In this document: positions 45,097-53,044 of the stretch, piece by piece
Position numbering within the stretch: the stretch's first letter is position 1
How the letters are laid out: every line of letters begins with the position of its first letter
Assembly (NCBI RefSeq): GCF_029223885.1
Contig: NZ_CP119409.1
Span: 1,824,001 to 1,888,000 of the forward strand
Length of the DNA stretch: 64,000 nucleotides
Source of the DNA: Pararhizobium gei
GTDB taxonomy: Bacteria; Pseudomonadota; Alphaproteobacteria; Rhizobiales; Rhizobiaceae
Reading direction: 5' to 3'
The notes under the pieces: model-generated
What the model was told of the DNA's origin: nothing
Databases searched by the model: none
Seen by the model: only the letters and a program-made list of their open reading frames with translations
Translations under genes and position numbers: made by a program

Positions 45097-45443
45097 GGTA
45101 AAACTCTTTCGCTTGAGACCCGATGCGTTGCCGCCCGGGCGTTTTTTGTTGCTTGATTTGGCAGGCATGCGCGCACCAAAAATGAAAGCGGCCCCGAAGG
45201 ACCGCGATCTGGAGTGGCTTATACGCAAGAGGTGAAATTCCGTCAAGCGCGCGGATTTTGTGACATGGAAAAATAACATAATAAAAACAATTATTTAAAT
45301 GTGAGGTATTAAAATACCACAATTTTAACCGAAGGTTTCTGCCCGTCGACAATGGTGAAGTGCGGTTTTGGGGCCTCACGCTTGAAACCATCGACGCCCC
45401 GGCGTAGCAAGCGTGACGATTCATCGGACTGAGGAGTTGGAAT
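45097..45443. other. divergent intergenic region, rplM leader and promoter
   Basis: The left half is the 5' leader of rplM and carries its promoter. An AT-rich block lies at about 45270-45335, and a 6-base palindrome GGTATT-AA-AATACC is at 45305-45318. The right 100 bases lead to the enoyl-CoA hydratase gene. No further gene is supported. Confidence 0.6.
45218..45247 (-). promoter_or_regulatory. sigma-70 promoter for rplM-rpsI
   Basis: On the minus strand CTTGAC, an 18-base spacer and TATAAG form a near-consensus rhizobial housekeeping promoter, as expected for a ribosomal protein operon. Confidence 0.75.
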
Positions 45444-46265
45444 ATGGCCGACGTGGTTTCGCTGCACCGCCAAGAGCCGCAGGGGCTGGTCTTGAGGGAA
45501 TTGTCCGGCAGGGTACTGAGGCTGACGCTGAACAATCCCCCGGCCAATGTTCTGTCCATCGCGCTCATGCAGGCGCTGATGGCCGAACTGGACGAGGTCG
45601 CGCAATCCAGCGACATTCGGGTGGTCATCCTGGCTGCCTCCGGCGCGCTGTTTTCAGCCGGTCATGATCTCAAGGAATTGACCGGGCATCGCGCCGACGG
45701 TGACAAGGGCCGGGCTTTTTTCGACGAAACGCTGCGTCTCGGCGCCGATCTCATGCTGAAGATCAACCGGTTGTCCCAGCCTGTGATCGCCGAGATCGAC
45801 GGGCTGGCCACGGCCGCCGGCTGCCAGTTGGTGGCAAGTTGCGATCTGGCGATCTGCACCGACAGCTCGACCTTCTGCACGCCCGGCGTCAATATCGGCC
45901 TGTTCTGCTCGACGCCGATGGTTGCGGTTTCCCGCGCTGCCCATCGCAAGCAGGCCATGGAAATGCTGCTGACGGGCGAAACCATCGATGCGTCCACCGC
46001 CAAGGACTTCGGCCTGGTCAACAGGATCGTGCCCAAACAGTATCTCCAGCAGGTGGTCAACAAATACGCCGCCATTATCGCCTCGAAGTCGCCGCAGGCA
46101 CTGAAGATCGGCAAGCAGGCCTTTTACAGGCAGGCGGACATGGGCATTGCCGAAGCCTATGACTATACCGTCGGCGTCATGGTCGACAACATGCTGGCGC
46201 CGGATGCAGTGGAGGGGATGGGCGCGGTGATCGAGAAGCGAACGCCGGAGTGGAAGGATGAATGA
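45444..46265 (+). CDS. enoyl-CoA hydratase/isomerase family protein
   Basis: A 273-residue crotonase-fold protein similar in layout to ECHDC3-type proteins. Core blocks are VLRLTLNNPPANVLS, ALFSAGHDLKELTG (oxyanion hole 1), IDGLATAAGCQLVASCDLAICTDSS and FCTPGVNIGLFCSTP. The two catalytic glutamates of classical hydratases are not clearly present, so hydration activity is uncertain. It stands alone. Confidence 0.9.
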   Translation: MADVVSLHRQEPQGLVLRELSGRVLRLTLNNPPANVLSIALMQALMAELDEVAQSSDIRVVILAASGALFSAGHDLKELTGHRADGDKGRAFFDETLRLGADLMLKINRLSQPVIAEIDGLATAAGCQLVASCDLAICTDSSTFCTPGVNIGLFCSTPMVAVSRAAHRKQAMEMLLTGETIDASTAKDFGLVNRIVPKQYLQQVVNKYAAIIASKSPQALKIGKQAFYRQADMGIAEAYDYTVGVMVDNMLAPDAVEGMGAVIEKRTPEWKDE

Positions 46266-46269
46266 GGAT

Positions 46270-46539
46270 TTATTTATAGTGGTAGCGGCAGGCGACCAGC
46301 TCGATGGTCTGCGTTTCGCCTTTTCCGGAGACACGGTAAACCAAACGGTCTTCTTCATTGATACGCCGTGACCAAAGGCCCTTCAACTCACCACGAAGGG
46401 GCTCAGGTTTGCCAAGGCCGGAAAATGGTGTGCGACGACAATCTTCAATCAGCATATTGATCCGGAGCAAAGTTGTCCTGTCTGCTTCAGCCCAGGAGCG
46501 GTAGTGATCCCAGCTTTTTCCGGTAAAAAGAACTTTCAC
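46270..46539 (-). CDS. yoeB: toxin YoeB, ribosome-dependent mRNA endonuclease
   Basis: An 89-residue toxin of the YoeB/Txe family. It matches the family along its whole length: KSWDHYRSWAEAD, RRTPFSGLGKPEPLRGEL, WSRRINEEDRLVYRV and the ACRYHYK C-terminus. Key catalytic residues are present (Glu46, Arg65, His87, Tyr88); a 4-residue insertion near residue 72 shifts the last two relative to E. coli. It overlaps the antitoxin gene by four bases, typical of coupled toxin-antitoxin pairs. Confidence 0.95.
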   Translation of the reverse strand: MKVLFTGKSWDHYRSWAEADRTTLLRINMLIEDCRRTPFSGLGKPEPLRGELKGLWSRRINEEDRLVYRVSGKGETQTIELVACRYHYK

Positions 46540-46790
46540 GGATCGATCAACGCATGCTCAATGCCGAGACCTGCATCCAATTCCGCGATGGACGCGCGCA
46601 ACATTCTCGCGTTTGCGGGATTGCTCAGAAGATACATTGTCTCCTTCCAGCTCTCGAAATCGCTGAGCGACATTACGACCATCGGCTCGCGGTTCTGCCG
46701 TGTTACGATAAGCTCATCGTGATCCTCTTCGACCTTATCGAAGTGTTTGGCCATGTTGGCGCGCAGTTCGGAAAAGCTGATGACGTTCAT
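46536..46790 (-). CDS. yefM: antitoxin YefM/Phd family
   Basis: An 84-residue antitoxin. N-terminal Phd/YefM DNA-binding fold (NVISFSELRANMAKHFDKV, VTRQNREPMVVMSLSDFES) and a C-terminal toxin-neutralising tail (LLSNPANARMLRASIAELD). The ATG at 46790 has AGAGGA upstream. Two TGTACA-type sites just upstream match the known YefM operator pattern. Confidence 0.95.
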   Translation of the reverse strand: MNVISFSELRANMAKHFDKVEEDHDELIVTRQNREPMVVMSLSDFESWKETMYLLSNPANARMLRASIAELDAGLGIEHALIDP

Positions 46791-46803
46791 GGGGGGCATC
46801 CTC

Positions 46804-46821
46804 TGTACGTGTTTCTGTACA
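46804..46821. promoter_or_regulatory. YefM-YoeB operator
   Basis: TGTACG at 46804-46809 and TGTACA at 46816-46821 are spaced 12 bases apart, immediately upstream of yefM. E. coli YefM binds TGTACA cores in adjacent palindromes, so this is a likely autoregulatory operator. Confidence 0.75.
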
Positions 46822-46843
46822 TTCGCATGGTTCGATTCAAATC

Positions 46844-47680
46844 TCAAGCCAGCTTCAGCATCAGTGCTCCCAGCGCGATCAGGCAGCCGGCAGCGATGCG
46901 GAAGGGGCTTATCCGTTCCTTGAGGAAGACGATTGAGATGACGATGGCGAAGAGGATCGACGTTTCGCGGAGAGCCGCGACCGTTGCGACGGGCGCTTTC
47001 GTCATGGCCCAAAGCGCCAGGCCATAGGCGCCGATCGAGCCGGCGCCGCCGACAAGGCCACGCCACCACTGCTGTCGCACATGGAAAAGCACGGGCGCGA
47101 CGCCGCGCTGTGAAAAGGCCCAGGCAAAGAGGAGCACCGGCGGCAAAAGCGCCATCCAGAGGGTGTAGGAAACCGGGTTCAGCGACAGCCGCGCCCCGAT
47201 GCCGTCGATATAGGTGTAGCCGGCGATGACGAAGGCGTTGGCAAGCGCCAAAAGGATGGCGCGGGCGCCACCATTGCGGGCCTCGAAAGCAAGCGTCAGA
47301 ACGCCGGCCGAGATCGTCGCCACCCCGGCGAGAGCGCCGGCTGACAGACGCTCACCAAGGATGACGCCGCTTGATGCGGCCACCAGAAGCGGAGCCACGC
47401 CGCGCATCAAGGGATAGACGAGACCGATGTCGCCGGCACGGTAGGAGGCTGCGACGAGTTGGAAATACACGAACTGGAACAGTGCGGACGCCAGGATGAA
47501 GAGCCACGCATCCGGATCTGGCAAGGGCATGAAGGGCAGGACGGGAACAGCGACGATCGCGGCGCCCAGCGCGATCATTGCGGCGTCAAGGGATTTGTCC
47601 GACCCTGCCTTGACGAGGGCATTCCATACGGCATGGAGAAGTGCGCCGAGGAGCACGAGAGCGGTAACGTCGAGGGGCAA
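46844..47680 (-). CDS. EamA/DMT family transporter
   Basis: A 278-residue inner-membrane protein with ten predicted membrane segments in two EamA halves. A TTG start at 47680 is chosen because GAAGG is well placed and the protein then starts PLDVTALVLLGALLHAVW with the first membrane segment; longer frames upstream add an unlikely soluble stretch. Substrate unknown; relatives export metabolites or amino acids. Confidence 0.85.
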   Translation of the reverse strand: MPLDVTALVLLGALLHAVWNALVKAGSDKSLDAAMIALGAAIVAVPVLPFMPLPDPDAWLFILASALFQFVYFQLVAASYRAGDIGLVYPLMRGVAPLLVAASSGVILGERLSAGALAGVATISAGVLTLAFEARNGGARAILLALANAFVIAGYTYIDGIGARLSLNPVSYTLWMALLPPVLLFAWAFSQRGVAPVLFHVRQQWWRGLVGGAGSIGAYGLALWAMTKAPVATVAALRETSILFAIVISIVFLKERISPFRIAAGCLIALGALMLKLA

Positions 47681-47847
47681 GATAAACCTTCGGATTGGAC
47701 CAGATGTTGATATCCTAACCGCAGAGTTGCTGCGGAAGGAAGTTACCGGATTGGTCAGATGCATCAACCGTTTGGTCCCGCGCGGTTGACAGGCAAGGCA
47801 GATGTACCAAATTATCGCGGCAAAGTGAGTTGCCTGAAGGTTATTCC

Positions 47848-48276
47848 ATGATTCACGACCATTATCCCGATTGTTACCTCGCCGATATTCTGAAATCGAC
47901 CAGGACCATAGCTCTCGTCGGGGCTTCGCCCAATCCCGAACGTCCAAGCTATCGCGTCATGGCTTTCCTGCTGCGCAAGGGCTATAGCGTGTATCCGGTC
48001 AATCCGGGGCAGGCCGGCAAGAGCATTCACGGTCAGACCGTCTATGCGCGTCTCGCCGATATTCCCGAGCCCATCGACATGGTGGATGTCTTTCGCGCGG
48101 CCGCCGCGCTTCCGGCACTGGTCGATGAAATCCTCACCCTCCAGACACGCCCGAAAATTATCTGGGGCCAACTTGCTGTTCGCGACGACCTGGCGGCTGC
48201 CAAAGCGGAAGAGCGGGGCATCAAGGTTGTCATGGACCGTTGCCCGGCAATCGAGTATCCGCGCTTGGTCGGTTGA
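47848..48276 (+). CDS. CoA-binding domain protein (YccU-like)
   Basis: A 142-residue Rossmann-fold protein of the CoA-binding_2 family. Pattern TIALVGASPNPERPSYRVMAFLLRKGY, VYPVNPGQAGKSIHG and VVMDRCPAIEYPRL is typical of YccU. The ATG at 47848 has AAGG upstream. Role in cells is poorly defined. Confidence 0.9.
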   Translation: MIHDHYPDCYLADILKSTRTIALVGASPNPERPSYRVMAFLLRKGYSVYPVNPGQAGKSIHGQTVYARLADIPEPIDMVDVFRAAAALPALVDEILTLQTRPKIIWGQLAVRDDLAAAKAEERGIKVVMDRCPAIEYPRLVG

Positions 48277-48351
48277 TGCCGGCAGTGGTCGACAGTCTGC
48301 TGAAGGCGGATCTTTTGGCGGATATGCGCTATATGGGAAAACAGTCTCTTT

Positions 48352-48383
48352 GGGGCGGATGCTGTTTGGAACAGCACGGCCCC
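48352..48383 (+). promoter_or_regulatory. nested hairpin in the leader of the sulfhydrylase gene
   Basis: An inner perfect stem GCTGTT-TGG-AACAGC (48361-48375) is enclosed by GGGGC (48352-48356) and GCCCC (48379-48383), ending 10 bases before the ribosome site of the next gene. It could regulate access to that site or be the end of the preceding transcript. It does not match the SAM-II riboswitch consensus. Confidence 0.35.
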
Positions 48384-48406
48384 ATTGATCACGGGAGGAC
48401 ATCGTC

Positions 48407-49687
48407 ATGAAAAACAATCCAGGGTTTGCGACGCTTGCCATTCACGCCGGCGCTGCGCCCGATCCGACCACCGGCGCAAGGGTAACGCCCATCCACCAGA
48501 CCACCAGCTTCGTCTTCAACGATGCGGATCATGCCGCCGCGCTGTTCGGTCTCCAGGCTTTCGGCAATATTTATACGCGTATCATGAACCCGACGACTGC
48601 CGTGCTCGAGGAGCGTGTCGCGGCTCTCGAAGGCGGCACGGCCGCTTTGGCCGTTGCATCCGGACATGCCGCCCAGCTTTTGATCTTCCATACGCTGATG
48701 AGCCCAGGTGATAATTTCCTCGCCGCGCGACAGCTCTATGGCGGTTCCGTCAACCAGTTCGGCAATGCCTTCAAGTCCTTCGACTGGCAGGTTCGCTGGG
48801 TCGATACGGCGGATGTGGCTGCCTTCGAAAGCCAGATCGACGACCGCACGAAGGCGATTTTCATTGAAAGCCTTGCCAACCCGGGCGGGACCTTCGTCGA
48901 TATCGAAGGGATTTCGGCGATAGCCAGGAAGCACGGCCTGCCTTTGATCGTCGATAACACGATGGCGACGCCCTATCTGCTGCGCCCGATAGAGCACGGC
49001 GCAGATATCGTCGTGCATTCGCTGACGAAATTCATGGGCGGCCACGGCAATTCCATGGGCGGGGTGATCGTTGACGGCGGCACATTCGATTGGTCCAGAT
49101 CTGGCAAATATCCCATGCTGTCGGAACCGCGTCCGGAATATGCCGGCATGGTGCTGCACGCCACCTTCGGCAATTTCGCGTTTGCCATTGCCTGCCGTGT
49201 TTTAGGCCTGCGCGATTTCGGGCCGGCGATCTCGCCTTTCAACGCCTTTCTTCTCCTGACCGGTATCGAAACCTTGCCGCTGCGCATGCAGCGCCATTGC
49301 GACAATGCAATGGCGGTGGCCACATGGCTCGGCACGCAGGAGACAGTATCCTGGGTGAATTATGCGGGTCTCGAAAGCAGTGCCAATCATCGGCTGCAGC
49401 AACGCTATTCGCCCAAGGGGGCCGGCGCCGTGTTCACCTTCGGCCTCAAGGGCGGCTACGAGGCCGGCAAGCGTTTCGTCGAAGAACTCGAGATGTTTTC
49501 GCATCTGGCCAATATCGGCGACACCCGATCGCTGGTCATACACCCGGCCTCGACAACGCATCGCCAGTTGACCGAGGAGCAGCAGACGGCGGCAGGTGCG
49601 GGACCTGAAGTAATCCGTCTTTCGGTGGGTATCGAGGATGTCGGCGATATCATCGCGGATATCGAGCAGGCGCTCGCCAAGATCTGA
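48407..49687 (+). CDS. metY: O-acetylhomoserine sulfhydrylase (homocysteine synthase)
   Basis: PLP enzyme making homocysteine directly from O-acetylhomoserine and sulfide. The 426-residue length and blocks HQTTSFVFNDADHAAALF, YTRIMNPTTAVLEER, VVHSLTKFMGGHGNSMGG (PLP Lys208) and FNAFLLLTGIETLPLRMQRH fit the MetY/CysD-type group rather than the shorter succinyl-specific MetZ. Substrate choice is inferred from length. The ribosome site GGGAGGA is strong. Confidence 0.9.
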   Translation: MKNNPGFATLAIHAGAAPDPTTGARVTPIHQTTSFVFNDADHAAALFGLQAFGNIYTRIMNPTTAVLEERVAALEGGTAALAVASGHAAQLLIFHTLMSPGDNFLAARQLYGGSVNQFGNAFKSFDWQVRWVDTADVAAFESQIDDRTKAIFIESLANPGGTFVDIEGISAIARKHGLPLIVDNTMATPYLLRPIEHGADIVVHSLTKFMGGHGNSMGGVIVDGGTFDWSRSGKYPMLSEPRPEYAGMVLHATFGNFAFAIACRVLGLRDFGPAISPFNAFLLLTGIETLPLRMQRHCDNAMAVATWLGTQETVSWVNYAGLESSANHRLQQRYSPKGAGAVFTFGLKGGYEAGKRFVEELEMFSHLANIGDTRSLVIHPASTTHRQLTEEQQTAAGAGPEVIRLSVGIEDVGDIIADIEQALAKI

Positions 49688-49810
49688 CGGATTGAGGACT
49701 GGTCGTTCGTGAGCGGGTAGCTGATTCCGGCGAAACCGTGATTTTTTATAAGTGGTCGGTGTTTTCAGGCCCAGTCCCCTGCGCCGGTTTCTTGGGAGGG
49801 AAAACAAGTG

Positions 49811-50269
49811 ATGGATCAGCTTGCTGCGATCGGCATAACGTTCAACATCGTGCCGCATCTCGGCGCCCTGCTCGTGGCCTATATCCTGGCGCTGCCGATC
49901 GGCTGGGACAGGGAAAAGAGCGAAAGGAGTGCGGGTTTGCGCACCTTTCCTCTCGTGGCGATCGCAAGCTGCGGCTTTATCCAGGCGACGGAAAACCTGA
50001 CGGCGGGCAACCCGGAGGCGACGGCCAGGATCGTCGAAGGCCTCATCACCGGGATGGGCTTCATCGGCGGTGGTGCTATTCTCGTCGTGAGGAACAGCGT
50101 CAGGGGCACCGCGACAGCCGCAAGTCTGTGGGCAACGGGCGCCATCGGCACAGCGGTCGGGCTTGGCGCCTATGACATTGCCCTGGTCCTGTCGATTATG
50201 ACCTTTCTGACGCTCCGCATCATGACGAATTTTAAGCCCGATGGCGAAGACAAACCGGAAGGATCGTAG
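49811..50269 (+). CDS. MgtC/SapB family membrane protein
   Basis: A 152-residue protein with four membrane segments and the MgtC core: LALPIGWDREKSERSAGLRTFPLVAIASC, GLITGMGFIGGGAILV and GTATAASLWATGAIGTAVG (read in parts). The ATG at 49811 follows a GTG and a GGAGGG site. The C-terminal regulatory domain of Salmonella MgtC is absent, as in most short members. Not proof of a virulence role. Confidence 0.93.
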   Translation: MDQLAAIGITFNIVPHLGALLVAYILALPIGWDREKSERSAGLRTFPLVAIASCGFIQATENLTAGNPEATARIVEGLITGMGFIGGGAILVVRNSVRGTATAASLWATGAIGTAVGLGAYDIALVLSIMTFLTLRIMTNFKPDGEDKPEGS

Positions 50270-50377
50270 TTCGTGCCGCTGCCGTCTCGGCACTTTGATT
50301 GGTGAGGAATCTGTCGGCATCTAGCGATCAGAAGGTGCCTGCTATCGGCACGATACAAAATAGACTGAGGTAAAATA

Positions 50378-50722
50378 ATGGCCTACGCGACTGTCTTCGA
50401 TCATTTGACTACCGAACCAGAAATCGGCGCGCCTGCGGCCGACCGGTTGATCTCGGGAAATCCGCAGTTTCGCACCTGGAATATCGAAGAGGCAAGTGGT
50501 GGCCTCTATGCCGGGATCTGGGAGGCGACACCGGGAAAATGGCGAATTGCCTATGATGAATGGGAGTATTTTCACATTCTCTCGGGTCGTTCCGTTGTTT
50601 CTGAGGATGGTGGCGCCGAGACGCACCTGAAGGCCGGCGACAGCATGATTCTCAGGCCCGGCTTCAAGGGAAGCTGGGAAGTGATTGAAACGACTCGCAA
50701 GGATTATGTGATACGGGTTTAA
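50378..50722 (+). CDS. small cupin protein (cupin_3/EutQ-like)
   Basis: A 114-residue single cupin of the DUF861 type. Sequence WEATPGKWRIAYDEWEYFHILSGRSVVSEDGG and KAGDSMILRPGFKGSWEVIE give the two cupin motifs (read in parts). Metal-binding histidines are reduced to one clear His (YFHIL). Function unknown. Confidence 0.88.
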   Translation: MAYATVFDHLTTEPEIGAPAADRLISGNPQFRTWNIEEASGGLYAGIWEATPGKWRIAYDEWEYFHILSGRSVVSEDGGAETHLKAGDSMILRPGFKGSWEVIETTRKDYVIRV

Positions 50723-50743
50723 CCCAAGGGCGATGACTAGCGC

Positions 50744-51991
50744 TCACCAGGTCAGATCCAGTCTTTCCAATCCGTGAAAATGATAGTTGTCGCTCACTTT
50801 AGGCTCTGTCTTGAAGCGCAGGCCGGGCAGGCGCTCGAACAGGATCGGCAGCGACAGTTTCAACTCCAGCCTCGCCAGCGGCGCGCCGATGCAGAAATGC
50901 AGTCCGGCACCGAAGGACAGATGCGGACCTTCGTTGCGGTCGGGGCGAAAGGCGAGCGGATCCGAGAACTTCTTCGGATCGACATTGGCGGCGGCGAGCA
51001 TCAGACCGACCTGATCTCCCTTTTTAAGCTTGATGCCGTCCTCCAGCTCGATATCCGATAGGGCATAGCGCTGAAAAATGTGCAACGGGGCGGCATGGCG
51101 CATGCATTCCTCGATCGTTCGCTCAATGTCTGCATCGCTCGCAAAGGCGGTCGCGGCGGGCGTTCCGGTTTCCAGAAGCACGCGCACGGCGTTGCCAAGT
51201 TGATGAACCGTCGCTTCATGGCCGGCATTGAGCAGCAGCACGGCGGTCGAGATCAGTTCGTCATCGGAAAGCCGCTCGCCGTCCTTTTCCGTGACGATCA
51301 TGTGCGTGAGCAGGTCGTCGCCCGGATTGGCCCGTTTCCAGCCGATCAGGCTCTTGAGATAATCGCCGAACTCCGAGGATGCCCGATTGGCATCAAGCTC
51401 GGTCTCGAGCGTCGGCTGGAACATGTACATTTTGACCATGCGATGCGACCAGTCCAGCAGTTTCGGCGCCATATCCGTGGGCACGCCGAGCATCCGGGCA
51501 ATCACTGTCACAGGCACGATTTCGGCATAGGCCTTGAGAAGCTCCACTTCGCCGTCCTTCTCGAATCCGTCGATCAGGCGATTTGCCAGTGCGGTGATGT
51601 CCGGTCTCAGTTGCTCAATCTGGCGCGAGACGAAAGCGCGGTTGACCAGTGTGCGCAGCCGGGTATGGGCCGGCGGTTCGAGTTCGAGAAGGGAATTGGC
51701 TTCGAGACGGTCGAAGTCCGCAAGATGCGGCTTCGGCGCGGACATTCCCAGTTCGTCGCGTGTCGCGACATGCAGGATCTGCCGCCCGAAGCGCCGGTCC
51801 CGCAAAAGTCCGTTCACCTGGTCATAGCCTGCGAAATACCATTGCTGCCTTTCCTCCCAGAAAAAAGCCGGGCAGTGCGCATGCAGCGCGGCATAGGTCC
51901 AATGTGGGTTTTGGAAGAAGGCCGGGTTTCGCACATCGATGCTAACGGTTCTGCTGGGCGCGTGGACGGTAAGGGCAGGGGCGGCTGGCAT
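50744..51991 (-). CDS. cytochrome P450
   Basis: A 415-residue soluble bacterial P450. Oxygen-activation motif AGHEATVHQLGNAV in the I-helix, ExxR in EECMRH, and heme-binding FGAGLHFCIGAPLARLE with ligand Cys367. No ferredoxin or reductase gene lies next to it, so partners must be elsewhere. The CYP family number cannot be set without comparison. The N-terminus MPAAPALTVHAP is soluble. Confidence 0.95.
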   Translation of the reverse strand: MPAAPALTVHAPSRTVSIDVRNPAFFQNPHWTYAALHAHCPAFFWEERQQWYFAGYDQVNGLLRDRRFGRQILHVATRDELGMSAPKPHLADFDRLEANSLLELEPPAHTRLRTLVNRAFVSRQIEQLRPDITALANRLIDGFEKDGEVELLKAYAEIVPVTVIARMLGVPTDMAPKLLDWSHRMVKMYMFQPTLETELDANRASSEFGDYLKSLIGWKRANPGDDLLTHMIVTEKDGERLSDDELISTAVLLLNAGHEATVHQLGNAVRVLLETGTPAATAFASDADIERTIEECMRHAAPLHIFQRYALSDIELEDGIKLKKGDQVGLMLAAANVDPKKFSDPLAFRPDRNEGPHLSFGAGLHFCIGAPLARLELKLSLPILFERLPGLRFKTEPKVSDNYHFHGLERLDLTW

Positions 51992-52167
51992 CGTCGTTCT
52001 CTCTGATGGAAGCTGTGTTCGTTCTACGGATCAAGTCGCGGTAACGACAAGCAGATTGTCGTGGCCGGTGCCAGATATCGCTACAAGCCTCGGGATTGCT
52101 TCACCCTCGGCCCGCCATTTCAAGCCCATGTCTTGCCTTGCTGCGTCATATGTCTATTTCTTGGCGA

Positions 52168-53031
52168 ATGAACAACGATGACCGGAAAAACACATTGCCG
52201 CACACCAGCCTGTCCGCCGGTATCCTGGCCGCGATCCGCAGCAAGCGCGTGGTACTGGCCGGCCGCGAAACCCCCGGTGAGCGCGGCGATACCGTCATTG
52301 CATCCTACAATATCCACAAATGCGTCGGCACCGACGGCCGCTTCGATCCCGGCCGGACCACTGAAGTCATCAGTGAGATCGGTGCCGACATCATAGCGCT
52401 TCAGGAAGCCGACCAACGGTTCGGCGAAAGGGCCGGGCTCCTTGATCTCGAGCGGCTGCACCGGGACTGTCACCTGATTTCAGTGCCGATCTCGGCATTT
52501 TCCTCCAAGGGGCATGGATGGCACGGAAATGTTCTCCTGTTGCGGGAGGGCGTCGTCGCCAGGGTGCACCAGTTGACATTGCCGGGTGTCGAGCCACGCG
52601 GCGCGCTGGTCGTCGATCTCGACCTGAAGGCCGGGCCGCTGCGCATTATCGCCGCCCATTTCGGCCTCCTGCGCCACTCTCGGGCGCGGCAGGCCGAGGC
52701 CATTCTCAAGGCGATCAGCGAAGCGGAGGAGCGGCCGACCCTGTTGATCGGCGATCTCAACGAGTGGCGACTCGGTCGCCGTTCGGCCCTCAGTTCGCTC
52801 AGCCCGGTCTTCGATCATGCCGCGACGGCAGTGCCGAGCTTTCCCTCCCGCTTTCCGCTTCTTGCGCTCGACCGGGTGATGGGCAGCCCGCACAGCCTGG
52901 TGACGGGTGTCGAGGTGCACAACACGCCGCTGGCCCGCATCGCTTCCGATCATCTGCCGATCAGGGCGTATATCGATCTGAAGAGCGCGATGGACAGCTT
53001 GGCTGCGGCTGCTCCGGCCACAGAATCGTAA
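52168..53031 (+). CDS. endonuclease/exonuclease/phosphatase family hydrolase
   Basis: A 287-residue EEP-fold protein. Catalytic blocks are VIASYNIHKCVG, IIALQEAD (Glu), HGNVLL, LLIGDLNEW (Asp-x-Asn) and SDHLPIRAYI (His-His dyad partner). A start at 52150 is also possible; ribosome sites are weak for both. It ends 13 bases before a phospholipase D-type gene, the same pairing as E. coli ybhP-clsB, which suggests a role in phospholipid metabolism (inference). Confidence 0.88.
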   Translation: MNNDDRKNTLPHTSLSAGILAAIRSKRVVLAGRETPGERGDTVIASYNIHKCVGTDGRFDPGRTTEVISEIGADIIALQEADQRFGERAGLLDLERLHRDCHLISVPISAFSSKGHGWHGNVLLLREGVVARVHQLTLPGVEPRGALVVDLDLKAGPLRIIAAHFGLLRHSRARQAEAILKAISEAEERPTLLIGDLNEWRLGRRSALSSLSPVFDHAATAVPSFPSRFPLLALDRVMGSPHSLVTGVEVHNTPLARIASDHLPIRAYIDLKSAMDSLAAAAPATES

Positions 53032-53044
53032 GGCGGTCTGGTTC

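Noticed and set aside
48277..48406. SAM-II riboswitch before the homocysteine synthase gene
   Set aside because: A hairpin is present but the pseudoknot consensus of SAM-II is not visible.
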